Below are positions 55,032-64,000 of a DNA stretch of 64,000 nt, piece by piece; positions within the stretch are counted from its first letter, which is position 1, and every line of letters begins with the position of its first letter. The notes beneath the pieces were generated by a model, which worked only from the letters and a program-made list of their open reading frames with translations, had not been told where the DNA came from and searched no databases. Both the position numbers and the translations under genes were made by a program. This DNA is from Bradyrhizobium sp. URHD0069. Its GTDB lineage: Bacteria; Pseudomonadota; Alphaproteobacteria; Rhizobiales; Xanthobacteraceae. Location: NCBI RefSeq assembly GCF_000701345.1, contig NZ_JNIJ01000012.1, positions 147,862 to 211,861 of the forward strand, in the 5' to 3' direction.

Positions 55032-56561
55032 GTGACGCCTGACGCCATGCGCCGGCGCGCGATTGGGCATCTCCTGCTGCTTGCGGCGGGCCTCGTGGTG
55101 CTGACGGTGATCAGCGCCGGATCGGTCTATCTGGTGAACAGGGCGCGGGAGGACGCGCGCTCGGTTCTCCACACCGTCGAAGTCGAAAACCAGATATCGA
55201 TGGTTCAACTGCAACTGCGTCGCGCCGAAAGCGCGCAGCGCGGCTACCTTTCAACTACGCGGCTGGATTTTCAGAGCGATTTTGAAGAGGCTGCATCGAA
55301 GCTCACGCCCGCACTGCAGCGATTGAGCCAGCTCATCAGCGACAACCCCGTTCAAAAGCGCCTCGTCGACGAGATGATTCCGCTCAGCAATCAGCGAATC
55401 GAGGAGTTCCGCAGGATCATCGAACTTGCGCGGACGCAGCGCATCGACGACGCCGCCCAGATCGTGCGCGAGGGTATCGGCCGCGACGCCATGAAGCACA
55501 TCGACGATCTCGCAAGCCAGATGCGGGCAGAAGAAGACCGGCTGTTTGTCGAGCGCACGACCAGTGCCGACCGCAGTCAGACGCTCGCGGCATCGATGAC
55601 CGCCGTCGGCTCAGGCTTGGTGGTCGTGCTGGCCGCCATCTCGATCTTTTTGGTGCGGCGCTCGGCGCGTGCACGCGACGACGCCGCAGCGCTGTTACGC
55701 GACAGTAACCTCAATCTCGAGGCGACCGTCGACGAGCGCACCGCCGATCTTCGCGAGGCCAACGACGAAATCCAGCGCTTCGCCTACATCGTCAGCCACG
55801 ATCTGCGCTCGCCGCTCGTCAACATCATGGGGTTCACCAGCGAACTGGAAGAATTGCGCGCCGACATTTTCAAGCGGATCGCAATGCTCAGCCATGCGGC
55901 GGCTTCGGCTGCGCCGGCGCCGGTGGTCGCCGGAGAGACCGAACCGGTCCTCGAGGGCGAAGACAAGCAGCTCTCGCAGGATTTCGCCGAAGCCTTGGGA
56001 TTCATCAAATCCTCGATCGCCAAGATGGACCGCCTGATATCAGCCATCCTCAATCTTACCCGCGAGGGGCGGCGCGAATTCGAACCGGTACCGATCGATA
56101 CCCGCGAACTGATCGAAGGCATCGTCGCGACCATGGCGCATCAGGCCGCGGAGGCGCAAGCTCGGATTCAAATCGAACCGCTGCCGCACATCGTCAGCGA
56201 CCGCCTCGCGATGGAGCAGATCTTCTCGAACCTGATCGACAATGCGCTCAAATATCTCAGGCCGGGCGTCCCCGGCGACATCTCCATCAGGGGCCGAACA
56301 AAGCTCCGCTTTGCGATTTTCGAGGTCGCCGACAATGGCCGCGGCATCGATCCCAAGGACCATCAGCGGATCTTCGAACTGTTTCGCCGCGCCGGGGCTC
56401 AAGACAAGCCGGGACAGGGCATAGGACTTGCCCATGTCCGCGCACTGGTACGACGATTAGGCGGAACTATGTCGGTCTCGTCGGAACTTCACTGCGGCAG
56501 CACCTTCACGATAACGCTGCCCATTAATTGGACATTAAATAAGCGGAATAGAGGTTCATGA
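55032..56561 (+). CDS. CHASE3-type membrane sensor histidine kinase
   Basis: A 509-residue kinase. A membrane helix at 12-33 and another near 185-207 flank a periplasmic four-helix CHASE3-like domain (QLRRAESAQRGYLSTTRLDF). The dimerisation/phosphorylation box is IQRFAYIVSHDLRSPLVNIM, histidine near residue 256, interrupted soon after by an Ala/Pro/Glu-rich insert (about 285-310). The ATPase has NLIDNALKYL, VADNGRGID and GQGIGLAHV. GTG 55032 or ATG 55047 starts it. The stop overlaps the next start (ATGA), and an EcfG-type promoter lies upstream. Confidence 0.9.
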   Translation: MTPDAMRRRAIGHLLLLAAGLVVLTVISAGSVYLVNRAREDARSVLHTVEVENQISMVQLQLRRAESAQRGYLSTTRLDFQSDFEEAASKLTPALQRLSQLISDNPVQKRLVDEMIPLSNQRIEEFRRIIELARTQRIDDAAQIVREGIGRDAMKHIDDLASQMRAEEDRLFVERTTSADRSQTLAASMTAVGSGLVVVLAAISIFLVRRSARARDDAAALLRDSNLNLEATVDERTADLREANDEIQRFAYIVSHDLRSPLVNIMGFTSELEELRADIFKRIAMLSHAAASAAPAPVVAGETEPVLEGEDKQLSQDFAEALGFIKSSIAKMDRLISAILNLTREGRREFEPVPIDTRELIEGIVATMAHQAAEAQARIQIEPLPHIVSDRLAMEQIFSNLIDNALKYLRPGVPGDISIRGRTKLRFAIFEVADNGRGIDPKDHQRIFELFRRAGAQDKPGQGIGLAHVRALVRRLGGTMSVSSELHCGSTFTITLPINWTLNKRNRGS

Positions 56562-56998
56562 GCCAGCCCGTTACCATCATCATGATCGAGGACGACGAGG
56601 GACACGCTCGTCTGATCGAGCGAAATATCCGTCGTTCCGGTGTCAACAACGACATCCTGCCGTTCACCAACGGTACAGCGGCGGTCGGCTACCTGTTCGG
56701 CAGCGACGGCAGTGGCCGCTACCATAAGGGCCGGGCATTGCTGATTCTGCTCGACCTGAATCTGCCTGACATGACCGGCATCGACATCTTGCGGCGGGTC
56801 AAGGAAAACAAATATCTCAAATGCGCCCCGGTTGTGGTGCTCACTACCACGGATGATTCCCAGGAAATCAAACGCTGCTACGAACTGGGCTGCAACGTCT
56901 ACATCACCAAGCCGGTAAATTACGAAAGCTTCGCCAACGCCATTCGCCAGCTTGGGCTGTTCTTCTCCGTCATTCAGGTACCGCCAGCCGCCCCATGA
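56558..56998 (+). CDS. Single-domain response regulator, Rcp1-like
   Basis: A 146-residue receiver without an output domain. The acidic pocket is IMIEDDEGHARLIERN, the phospho-acceptor aspartate lies in LLILLDLNLPDMTGIDIL near residue 66, the conserved Thr in VVVLTTTDDSQEI and the Lys in YITKPVNYESF. The long loop before the acceptor (GSDGSGRYHKGRA) is a trait of Rcp1-type partners of phytochrome-like kinases. Four-base overlaps on both sides place it firmly in an operon with the two kinases. Confidence 0.93.
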   Translation: MSQPVTIIMIEDDEGHARLIERNIRRSGVNNDILPFTNGTAAVGYLFGSDGSGRYHKGRALLILLDLNLPDMTGIDILRRVKENKYLKCAPVVVLTTTDDSQEIKRCYELGCNVYITKPVNYESFANAIRQLGLFFSVIQVPPAAP

Positions 56999-58086
56999 AC
57001 GACACGACGCCCACCCTGCTGTATATCGACGATGACGAGGCGCTTGCCCGGCTGGTGGAGCGCGGCCTGACGCGGCTCGGCTTCAAGGTCGTTCATGCCG
57101 CGAGCGGCACCGACGGGCTCGATCGCCTCGCGCATGGCGGCATCGACGTCGTCGCGCTCGACCAATACATGCCCGGCCTCGATGGCCTCGAAACGCTGGA
57201 ACGGATGCTGTCAATCCCGAACGCGCCGCCGGTGGTGTTCGTCACGGCCGCGCAGGACTCAAAGATCGCCGTCACAGCTCTCAAGGCTGGCGCGGCCGAC
57301 TACCTGGTGAAGGACACCCTCGGCGATTTCATCCCCTTGCTGCATGTCGCCATCGACGGCGCGCTGCGGCGGGCCCGCATTCAAAAAGCCCGCGATGACG
57401 CCGAGGCGGAGGTCCATGCCTCGCGCGACCGCTACGCGGCGCTGGCGGCCGAACGCGAGGTGCTGTTGCGCGAGGTCAACCACCGCGTCGGCAATAGTTT
57501 GCAGATCATTGCATCGCTATTGCACCTGCAGGCCAATTCGAGCACCGAGGAGGACGTCAAGGCGGCGCTGACCAGTGCGATGGGCCGCGTCGCCGCCGTG
57601 GCGCAGGTCCACCGCCGGCTCTACACCTCACACGACCTGAAGAGCGTGCTGCTGAACCAGTATCTCGACGCCCTGCTTGAAGATCTCAGAAGGTCGGCCG
57701 AGGGCAACCGGATGTCGCGGCTGACATTGAAGGCGGAGCTGATCGAGATCGATCCCGACCGCGCGGTTGCGATCGGCATCATCGTCAACGAGCTTGTGAT
57801 GAACGCGGTAAAATATGCCTACCCCGACGGCGCCGGCCCGATTCACGTCACCTTGAATGCGCAAGGCGATGATCTCGTATTGTCGATTGCCGACGACGGC
57901 GTCGGGCTCAACGTCAAGACCGATCCGCGTTCCACCGGCATGGGCCAGCGCATCGTCTCCGCCATGGCTTCCAAGCTCGACGCGAGCGTCGAGCGCGATC
58001 CGACGCACGCCGGCACCCGGATCGTGGTGCGGTTTAGCCGCGTCAATCCGCCTGCAACGAAACCCGCGCGCGCGGCGGCCAGCTAG
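56995..58086 (+). CDS. Receiver + HisKA_2 histidine kinase
   Basis: A 363-residue soluble protein. Residues 1-120 are a receiver domain ([17 protein letters not shown], acceptor Asp in [15 protein letters not shown], Lys in [12 protein letters not shown]). A coiled linker leads to a HisKA_2 box, [20 protein letters not shown] with the histidine near 163, and a HATPase with [15 protein letters not shown] and [10 protein letters not shown]. HisKA_2 and HWE kinases commonly feed PhyR in the general stress response. Its ATG overlaps the previous stop by four bases. The receiver may let the first kinase control this one. Confidence 0.92.
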   Translation: MNDTTPTLLYIDDDEALARLVERGLTRLGFKVVHAASGTDGLDRLAHGGIDVVALDQYMPGLDGLETLERMLSIPNAPPVVFVTAAQDSKIAVTALKAGAADYLVKDTLGDFIPLLHVAIDGALRRARIQKARDDAEAEVHASRDRYAALAAEREVLLREVNHRVGNSLQIIASLLHLQANSSTEEDVKAALTSAMGRVAAVAQVHRRLYTSHDLKSVLLNQYLDALLEDLRRSAEGNRMSRLTLKAELIEIDPDRAVAIGIIVNELVMNAVKYAYPDGAGPIHVTLNAQGDDLVLSIADDGVGLNVKTDPRSTGMGQRIVSAMASKLDASVERDPTHAGTRIVVRFSRVNPPATKPARAAAS

Positions 58087-58120
58087 CCGTGACCGCCCCA
58101 GCCCTGCTATTCTCCCTCGC

Positions 58121-58798
58121 ATGACGTCGCGCGACTCCGCCGCTTCCGAAATCACGCCCGAAGTGCTGTTGCGCGCTTACGCCTGCGGCATCTTCCCGAT
58201 GGCCGAAAGCGCCGACGATCCGACCCTGTTCTGGGTCGAGCCGGAAATGCGCGGCGTGATACCGCTCGATGGCTTTCGCTTCTCCTCTCGCCTGGCGCGC
58301 ACGGTGCGTTCCGACGTCTTCACCGTCACCGCCAACACCGCTTTCAAAGCGGTGATCGCCGGCTGCGCCGCACCACAGCCCGGCCGCGACGACACCTGGA
58401 TCAACAAGCGCATCCGCGATCTCTACATCGGACTGCATGAAATCGGACATGCTCATAGCGTGGAGGCCTGGGAGAACGACGAGCTTGTCGGTGGATTGTA
58501 CGGGGTCAGCCTCGGCCGCGCCTTCTTCGGCGAAAGCATGTTTCATCGCGCCCGCGATGCCTCGAAGGTGGCGCTGGTGCATCTGGTGGCGCGCCTGATC
58601 GCAGGCGGATTCCAGTTGCTCGACACGCAATATGTGACCGAGCACTTACGCAGCTTTGGCGCGGTGGAGATTCCGCGGCGACGCTATACCGCGCTACTCG
58701 ACAAGGCGATCAAAGGCGGGGCGGATTTCCAGAAGTTGCCAATCGATCGGCCTATCAGCGGCGCACGGGCGCTCGAGATCATCGCCGGCCGCGAATAG
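58121..58798 (+). CDS. aat: Leucyl/phenylalanyl-tRNA-protein transferase
   Basis: A 225-residue enzyme that adds Leu or Phe to proteins with N-terminal Arg or Lys, marking them for ClpS/ClpAP. It shows [71 protein letters not shown] and [13 protein letters not shown]. The start at 58121 gives the normal N-terminus; the longer open frame lies in the kinase gene. The aat gene is commonly near accBC and DUF2155 genes in alphaproteobacteria, so the kinase operon looks inserted into that block. Confidence 0.96.
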   Translation: MTSRDSAASEITPEVLLRAYACGIFPMAESADDPTLFWVEPEMRGVIPLDGFRFSSRLARTVRSDVFTVTANTAFKAVIAGCAAPQPGRDDTWINKRIRDLYIGLHEIGHAHSVEAWENDELVGGLYGVSLGRAFFGESMFHRARDASKVALVHLVARLIAGGFQLLDTQYVTEHLRSFGAVEIPRRRYTALLDKAIKGGADFQKLPIDRPISGARALEIIAGRE

Positions 58799-58806
58799 CT
58801 ACGTTA

Positions 58807-59775
58807 TTACCTGCCGAACGGGAACAGGCTAGGCTGCCGCTGGGGCGGCGGCTGGTTCTGCGGCAGTGGCTGCTGTTGGAATTGCGCCTGCGGCGGCGGA
58901 CGCGGGGCTTGCTTCGGTGCCGCGCGCTTCTGCGCGACGGGTGGCGCCGGCTTCGGCGGTTCGGGCGGCGCGGCGCTGACCACGGTGGTGTCAGGAGCTT
59001 TGCAATCGGTCAGCCAGATATCGTAGATCGGATGCTCGACGCCGTGCAGGCCGGGGCTCGCCGCGAACATCCAGCCCGAGAAAATCCGCTTCACCTCGCC
59101 CTGCAGCGTGATCTCGTCGACCTCGACAAAGGCGTCGGTGTTGGCGGCTTCCGTCGCCGGACGAGTATAGCAGGCATCGGTTTTTACCCGTAGTGCGCCG
59201 AACTGCACGGTCTCGCCGATATCCGCATCGAATTTGATGATGCGCCCGGTGATCTTGTCGAGCCCCGAAAAGCTCGCCTTCTTGTTGACGATCTTCTGCG
59301 CCGGCGGCTCGGAGACCACCTCGTCGCCGGGCTGCAGCGTGGCCGGCGATTGCGGCACGCCCTTGGGCTGGCGCTGTCCCTGCGGCAATCCCGGCAGCGG
59401 ATTGGCTCCGGGCGGCACGCCCGCCACACCCTGGTCGGGCTGCGGCGGCGCCACCGCGATGCCCGGCGGGGTATTCTGCGGAATGACGGTCGTGCCCGGC
59501 GGTGGCGCCAGCGGTTGCGATTGCACGGCGCCCGGAGCGGGTACGCCCTGCCCCGGCGGCAGACGATTGGGCGTCGGCAGCAGGCGGCCCCGCGGCAGCT
59601 CCGGCACTTCCTCTTCATCCTCGGGCGGCTGGTTGCCCCGGGGAACATTGCCGGGCGGCCGCGGCGGAGGATCGGAAAAAATGTTGCCTATCTGCGCGCG
59701 CGCGGGCGGCGCAAGCGAGATTGTCGTGGCGGCTAGCAGCGCCGCAAAACCAGTCAGGGCAATGGTTCGAAACAT
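58807..59775 (-). CDS. Proline-rich secreted DUF2155 protein
   Basis: A 322-residue protein with signal peptide (LTGFAALLAATTISLAPPARA). Residues 25-165 are Pro/Gly-rich and disordered (PPRPPGNVPRGNQPPEDEE). The DUF2155 domain occupies about 170-270: NKKASFSGLDKITGRIIKFD, FGALRVKTDACYTRPATEAA and IFSGWMFAASPGLHGVEHPI, ending with DCKAP. The two cysteines probably form a disulfide. The C-terminal tail is Gln/Pro-rich. The family's function is unknown to me. It converges on aat with an eight-base gap. Confidence 0.9.
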   Translation of the reverse strand: MFRTIALTGFAALLAATTISLAPPARAQIGNIFSDPPPRPPGNVPRGNQPPEDEEEVPELPRGRLLPTPNRLPPGQGVPAPGAVQSQPLAPPPGTTVIPQNTPPGIAVAPPQPDQGVAGVPPGANPLPGLPQGQRQPKGVPQSPATLQPGDEVVSEPPAQKIVNKKASFSGLDKITGRIIKFDADIGETVQFGALRVKTDACYTRPATEAANTDAFVEVDEITLQGEVKRIFSGWMFAASPGLHGVEHPIYDIWLTDCKAPDTTVVSAAPPEPPKPAPPVAQKRAAPKQAPRPPPQAQFQQQPLPQNQPPPQRQPSLFPFGR

Positions 59776-60013
59776 CTCGCGGCTTTAATAGGCGAATCAG
59801 GCTCGCGACATTGTAAAGGGTACGGGTTATTCGCCGCGCGCAGACCCACCGGTTAACACGCCGAATACGGCGGGGAAAGGGCGGCTTGCCCCTCCTCCGG
59901 GCCACTGGTCAGCGCACGCGCCAGATGAAATAGTCGGTCCCGATAAAAGTTCGCGCCCGCGCTGAACCATGAAAAGCCGGGATAACCGGGCGAGCCAAGG
60001 GGAAACGCACTTA

Positions 60014-60793
60014 ATGCCCGATCGAATCCGTCTGGATGGCAAGGTCGCCGTCGTCACCGGGGCTGCCGGCATCATCGGTACCGCGACCATCCATCTTCTG
60101 GCCGAACGCGGCGCCCGTGTCGTCGCCGTCGACCGCAGGGAGCAGGATCTGCAGACCGCCATCAAGGATTTGCCGGCCTCCGCACAGGCGCTTGCCATCA
60201 CCGCCGATGTGACGCGCGAAGACGAGGTCGCGGAGTATGTCCGCGCCGTCCTCGACAAATTCGGCACCGTCGACGTTTTCTACAACAATGCCGGCATCGA
60301 GGGCGATGTCGCGCCGATTACGAAATATTCGCTGGAGACGTTTCGCCGGGTGCTCGACGTCAATGTGGTCGGCGTATTCCTGGGATTGAAGCATGTGCTA
60401 CCGGTGATGCTTAAGCAGAACAAAGGCAGCATCATCAACACGGCCTCGATTGCGGGCCGGATCGGTTCCCCCCAAGTCGCAGTCTACAGCGCCAGCAAGC
60501 ATGCGGTGATCGGGCTGACCAAAAGCGCCGCACTGGAATGTACCGCCACCGGCGTGCGGGTGAATTGCGTCTGCCCCGGCCTGATCGACAGCCGCATGCT
60601 GAGCGCGATCATCGAAGGCCGCAATCCCGGCAATGCGCCGGTTCCGAACGACAAGATCGTCGAGCGGATTCCGGCGCGCCGGTTGGGCCAAGCCTCAGAA
60701 GTCGCCTCCGTCGTCGCATTTCTCGCCTCCGACGAGGCGAGCTATGTCTCGGGCTCCGCCTACACCGTCGACGGTGGGCGGACTGCGAGCTAA
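60014..60793 (+). CDS. SDR-family oxidoreductase
   Basis: A 259-residue short-chain dehydrogenase. The cofactor motif is VAVVTGAAGIIGTATIHLLA, the following acidic VVAVDRRE suggests an NAD preference, NNAG is at about 90, and the catalytic serine and YSASK lie in NTASIAGRIG and VAVYSASKHAVIGL. The start at 60014 (MPDRIRLDGKVAVV) has AAGGGGAAA upstream; the frame is open back to 59969. The substrate is unknown. It is in the same direction as an esterase and a transporter, separated by a repeat. Confidence 0.9.
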   Translation: MPDRIRLDGKVAVVTGAAGIIGTATIHLLAERGARVVAVDRREQDLQTAIKDLPASAQALAITADVTREDEVAEYVRAVLDKFGTVDVFYNNAGIEGDVAPITKYSLETFRRVLDVNVVGVFLGLKHVLPVMLKQNKGSIINTASIAGRIGSPQVAVYSASKHAVIGLTKSAALECTATGVRVNCVCPGLIDSRMLSAIIEGRNPGNAPVPNDKIVERIPARRLGQASEVASVVAFLASDEASYVSGSAYTVDGGRTAS

Positions 60794-60797
60794 AGAT

Positions 60798-60885
60798 CGT
60801 CGTTTCGGGACGCGAGCGAACCCGGAATGCGGAGAGATGATCAGCGCGAGATTCCGGGTTCGCGCTACGCGCGCCCCGGAACGAC
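60798..60885. repeat. Palindromic intergenic repeat between SDR and esterase genes
   Basis: GTCGTTTCGGGACGCGAGCG...AACCCGGAAT (60799-60828) is inverted as ATTCCGGGTTCGCGCTACGC...CCGGAACGAC (60851-60885) with a few mismatches. It could form a long hairpin and separate transcription of the two genes. Confidence 0.75.
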
Positions 60886-60924
60886 AAGAACGAACTCTTT
60901 TCACTACCAACAGGTTTTCCCATC

Positions 60925-61872
60925 ATGCCCGTGACCCTCGATCCCGATGCCGCCGCCGTGTTCAAGGCGTTTCAGGAGGCCGGCCGGCCGCCTTACGAAA
61001 CGGTTTCGCCAGCCGAGGCGCGCGAACTTTATTTGAAGGGCCGTGTCGTCACCAATCCCGAGCCGCCCGAAATGAAATCGGTGCAGCCGCTCACGATCCC
61101 CGCGCCTCACGGGTCGATCCCTGCGCGCGTCTACACGCCGAATAAACTGCGGGAGGCGAACGGCCTCGCGCCGTGCCTGGTGTTTTTTCACGGTGGCGGC
61201 TGGGTGATCGGCGATCTCGATTCCCATGACGTGGTGTGCCGCAAACTGGCCGACGAAGGTCAGCTCATTGTCATTTCCGTCGATTACCGGCTCGCGCCCG
61301 AGCACAAATTCCCTGCAGCCGTCGAGGACGCCATCACCGCGACGGCGTGGATCGCGGAACGCTCCAAGCAGCTCGGCATCGACGCGGCGCGGCTGAGCGT
61401 CGGTGGCGACAGCGCCGGCGGCAATCTCGCGGCGGTGGTCGCGATCGCGGCGCGCGACGGCAACGGCCCCGCGATCGCCGGCCAGGTGCTGATCTATCCG
61501 GCGATCGATTTCGCGATGACGCATCCCTCGCACAGCGAGCCGGAGACCAGCATCCTGCTGACGCATTCCGTCATCCGGTGGTTTCGCGATCACTATCTGA
61601 ATGGCATCGCCGACGTGCACGATTGGCAGGCTTCACCGGCACGCGCCAAGACTTTGATCGGGCTACCGTCGGCCTATGTGCTGACCGCGGGCGCTGATCC
61701 CTTGCGCGACGAAGGCGACGAATACGCACGCCGTCTGAAAGACGCCGGCGTCCCCGTGACGTACCGGACCTTCCCGGGCCAATTCCATGGCTTCTTCACC
61801 ATGGGCAAGCTGCTGCAACAGGCTAATGTCGCGGCAAACGAGATTGGCGCCTGGCTGAAGGCGCTGAACTAG
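60925..61872 (+). CDS. Alpha/beta hydrolase of the hormone-sensitive-lipase family
   Basis: A 315-residue esterase. The oxyanion motif is VFFHGGGWVIGDLDSHD, the nucleophile is in VGGDSAGGNLAAVVA (serine near residue 158), and the acid and histidine lie in TAGADPLRDEG and FPGQFHGFF. HSL-type enzymes hydrolyse short-chain or hydrophobic esters and lactones. The SDR enzyme upstream and this hydrolase could act in one catabolic route, but nothing names the compound. Confidence 0.92.
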   Translation: MPVTLDPDAAAVFKAFQEAGRPPYETVSPAEARELYLKGRVVTNPEPPEMKSVQPLTIPAPHGSIPARVYTPNKLREANGLAPCLVFFHGGGWVIGDLDSHDVVCRKLADEGQLIVISVDYRLAPEHKFPAAVEDAITATAWIAERSKQLGIDAARLSVGGDSAGGNLAAVVAIAARDGNGPAIAGQVLIYPAIDFAMTHPSHSEPETSILLTHSVIRWFRDHYLNGIADVHDWQASPARAKTLIGLPSAYVLTAGADPLRDEGDEYARRLKDAGVPVTYRTFPGQFHGFFTMGKLLQQANVAANEIGAWLKALN

Positions 61873-61902
61873 AGCCTGGGCGATCATCCGCTCTTGTCTC
61901 CC

Positions 61903-63150
61903 ATGAGTTTCCTTGCTGTCGAGGCCGTTGTGATTGAACCTATCCTGGTGTTTGGAATACCCGTTGATTTCATTTTGTTCGCGCTGACCCTGCTCGGCGT
62001 CGCGCTGTTCCATCATCACACGCTTCCGGTCGCGCTAACCGGCCTCGCAACCATCGTCAGTTACAAACTGGCATTCACCGGTTTCAAAGACGGCATCGGG
62101 CTTGGCGGCCTCGGTCAGCACATGGCGCACGAATGGGTGACGCTGGCCAATCTGTTCTTGCTCTTGATGGGATTCGCACTGCTATCCCGGCACTTCGAGG
62201 AGAGCAGAATTCCGGATGAGATGCCGGCGCTACTGCCCGACGACTGGAAGGGCGGCGTCACGTTGCTGTGCCTGGTGTTCGTCCTGTCGAGCTTCCTTGA
62301 CAATATCGCGGCGGCGCTGATTGGCGGCACGGTTGCGCGGCACGTTTTTAGCGGCAAGGTCCATATCGGCTATCTCGCCGCGATCGTTGCGGCCTCGAAC
62401 GCCGGCGGCGCCGGCAGCGTGGTCGGCGATACCACGACGACCATGATGTGGATTGCCGGCGTCAGTCCGCTCAGCGTTGTGGAATCCTATGTCGCCGCCA
62501 TCGTCGCAATGTTCATCTTTGCCGTGCCCGCATCGCTGCAACAACAGCGGTTTTCTCCGATCGTCAAAAACCCTCCATCGGGACTGAAAATCCACAAGGT
62601 GCGGGTTTTCATTGTCGCGGCTATTCTCGTTGCGGCGCTCGCCGCCAATGTGATCGCAAATCTGAAATTCCCCGCGCTTCTGCACACGATTCCTGTGCTC
62701 GGCCTCGCCGTCTGGGCGGCCATCCTTCTGACCGCGGCCTTGCGACGGCCAGACTGGTCGGTGATGCCTGAAACTTTCAAGGGCACCGTGTTTCTTCTCG
62801 CCCTGGTGACCGCGGCCTCCATGATGCCCGTCGACAGGCTGCCAGCCGCTTCTTGGCAGACAGCTCTCGGACTGGGCTTTTTGTCCGCCGTCTTCGACAA
62901 TATCCCGCTCACCGCGCTCGCTTTGAAACAGGGAGGCTACGACTGGGGCTACCTGGCCTACGCTGTCGGGTTCGGCGGCTCGATGATCTGGTTCGGCTCT
63001 TCCGCCGGTGTGGCGCTATCCAACATGTATCCGGAAGCGAAGTCGGTCGGACGCTGGATCAGCCACGGTTGGCCGGTTGCGGTTGCCTATGTCATCGGAT
63101 TCTTCGTCATGTTGGCGATCCTCGGCTGGCATCCGGATGCTCCGCGATAG
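61903..63150 (+). CDS. Ion-transporter-superfamily antiporter (NhaD/citrate-transporter-like)
   Basis: A 415-residue membrane protein with roughly 11 hydrophobic segments. Two inverted halves each have a conserved site: SSFLDNIAAALIGGTVAR and SAVFDNIPLTALALKQGGYD, plus NAGGAGSVVGDTTTTMMWIA and FGGSMIWFGSSAGVALSN. The paired DNI motifs are typical of the NhaD and ArsB/citrate group, where the Asp binds the cation. Na+/H+ exchange is the best guess. Starts at TTG 61894 and ATG 61903 are possible. It lies 30 bases after the esterase gene. Confidence 0.85.
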   Translation: MSFLAVEAVVIEPILVFGIPVDFILFALTLLGVALFHHHTLPVALTGLATIVSYKLAFTGFKDGIGLGGLGQHMAHEWVTLANLFLLLMGFALLSRHFEESRIPDEMPALLPDDWKGGVTLLCLVFVLSSFLDNIAAALIGGTVARHVFSGKVHIGYLAAIVAASNAGGAGSVVGDTTTTMMWIAGVSPLSVVESYVAAIVAMFIFAVPASLQQQRFSPIVKNPPSGLKIHKVRVFIVAAILVAALAANVIANLKFPALLHTIPVLGLAVWAAILLTAALRRPDWSVMPETFKGTVFLLALVTAASMMPVDRLPAASWQTALGLGFLSAVFDNIPLTALALKQGGYDWGYLAYAVGFGGSMIWFGSSAGVALSNMYPEAKSVGRWISHGWPVAVAYVIGFFVMLAILGWHPDAPR

Positions 63151-63234
63151 CCGCTACGCGCGCTCGCGCCGCCGCCCGGCTCGAACGACGAAAAATACCA
63201 GCGGCGTAACGTCGCTTTGAAATCCGCTCACAAA

Positions 63235-63270
63235 GAAAAAGGCCGCCTGGTTTCCCAGACGGCCCTTCTT
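63235..63270 (+). terminator. Rho-independent terminator after the antiporter
   Basis: GGCCGCCTGG and CCAGACGGCC form an almost perfect stem, with an A tract before and TTCTT after. Confidence 0.75.
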
Positions 63271-63939
63271 GTCCTACGGCAGCTCCACATTAACGGGCGA
63301 TTTCAGAACCTCTGCACCAGGGGCCTATCTCCCGGCCGTGTCCTACTCGGGTGCCGCTGCAAATCGGGACAGTCGCGAACTGGAGCCCGAACCGACGCGA
63401 TGGTCTCCCATCTCCGTAAGATCACCCATGAAGCCGCGATCACGCTTCGAACACAAGGACGCCGCGACAACTGTCCCCGCTGTTCACAGCCGCAACGCCG
63501 TGAGGCCGCGGCGCGTTCGCGGCGCAACGGCACCAGCGCGCAACTGGCTAAACCGCGGCGACCCGGCTAGGCCGTGTCCTCACAAAGTCGGCGTAGGTTG
63601 ATCTGGGCCGCGCAATGTCCACTATTCCTCCAACGGCGGCACAAAGGCGGACCTCGCTTTGGGTCCGCTTCGTGCCCATGTGTGGACGGCTCCGAGTTGG
63701 CAAGAGAAATCTTCACGTCGCAGGCTTGGTCGGTGCTGCCATGTGTTCGGCCTGTAGATGCGGTTCACATGACCGCTGGCCATAATGCCCTCCGCGGATC
63801 AGGTCCCGGTCAACAACACGCATTCGACGATGCGATGGCACAAGTGGGTTGTCCTGATCGCCGGATCGACCGGCTCTGCATTACGTGCTGTTCGCCCTCC
63901 CAACCTTCACCTCACGCCGATTGACCGGCGCGATCTCGT
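63271..63939. other. Intergenic region leading to an insertion sequence, no gene seen
   Basis: About 670 bases. Small open frames (63269-63601, 63574-63924) have no ribosome site or recognisable motif. CGGACC/GGTCCG near 63651-63670 is a short palindrome. The part beyond about 63700 may be the untranslated flank of the insertion sequence at the right edge. Confidence 0.5.
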
Positions 63940-64000
63940 TTACGCCGCCAGCGCGACGGGTTGCTTGTAGCGCTCGCCCTTGGCCATCATGGCCCAGGCC
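63940..64000 (-). mobile_element. C-terminal end of a transposase, probably IS110 family
   Basis: On the minus strand the last codons read AWAMMAKGERYKQPVALAA and a stop at 63940-63942. Endings of the form AWAMMxKGERYKxP are typical, as I recall, of IS110-family transposases in Bradyrhizobium and Mesorhizobium. Only 19 residues are visible, so the family is tentative. IS110 elements lack terminal inverted repeats, and the boundary cannot be placed. Confidence 0.55.

Overview
The window is GC-rich chromosomal DNA that most resembles a Bradyrhizobium or close relative (Nitrobacteraceae, Alphaproteobacteria). The signs are the order of the suf genes, RNase E with a split S1 domain, a DUF1236 protein, Omp25-like barrels beginning MKKLVLALTAVAA, dense palindromic intergenic repeats of the bradyrhizobial type and two sequences matching the alphaproteobacterial EcfG stress promoter. 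No rRNA, tRNA or CRISPR array was seen. Both ends cut through genes: an outer-membrane barrel on the left and an IS110-like transposase on the right.

Layout. 1-4.7 kb: tandem array of Omp25-like porin-type genes, two of which encode two barrels fused head to tail, each gene followed by a near-identical terminator. 4.9-10.1 kb: small membrane protein, SDR dehydrogenase, convergent FAD monooxygenase, a 1.3-kb repeat-filled gap, and an RhlE-type RNA helicase. 10.3-17.4 kb (minus strand): complete SUF iron-sulfur operon (desulfurase, sufB, sufC, sufD, sufS, sufT-like, sufA). 17.7-23 kb: hydrolase, glutathione S-transferase, anmK, tyrS, MFS transporter. 23-29 kb: AsmA-like giant, a peroxiredoxin with a histone-H1-like tail, and an M23 peptidase. 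29-32.6 kb: decayed ABC-transporter remnant, NodU-like carbamoyltransferase, hydroxyisobutyrate-dehydrogenase-like enzyme. 32.6-41.6 kb: prfB with its programmed frameshift, PBP1A, amidase, rne. 41.7-46.9 kb: dctA, aminotransferase, periplasmic M48 protease and DsbA-type oxidoreductase. 47-52.3 kb: DUF1236 protein behind an EcfG-type promoter, LuxR-type regulator, then a YadA-like adhesin, secreted protein and glycosyltransferase-like protein in one transcription unit. 52.5-59.8 kb: aroQ-accB-accC, a three-gene sensor module behind a second EcfG-type promoter, aat and a DUF2155 protein. 60-64 kb: SDR, HSL-type esterase, ion transporter, IS edge.

Functional threads. Cell-envelope work dominates: porin array, AnmK recycling, PBP1A, amidase, M23 peptidase, AsmA-like protein, periplasmic quality control and a trimeric adhesin. 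The parts most worth a second look are the barrel-fusion array with variation confined to loops, the adhesin/secreted protein/glycosyltransferase cassette, and the kinase triad that appears to be under the general stress response. All assignments come from reading motifs and gene order; no database search was run.
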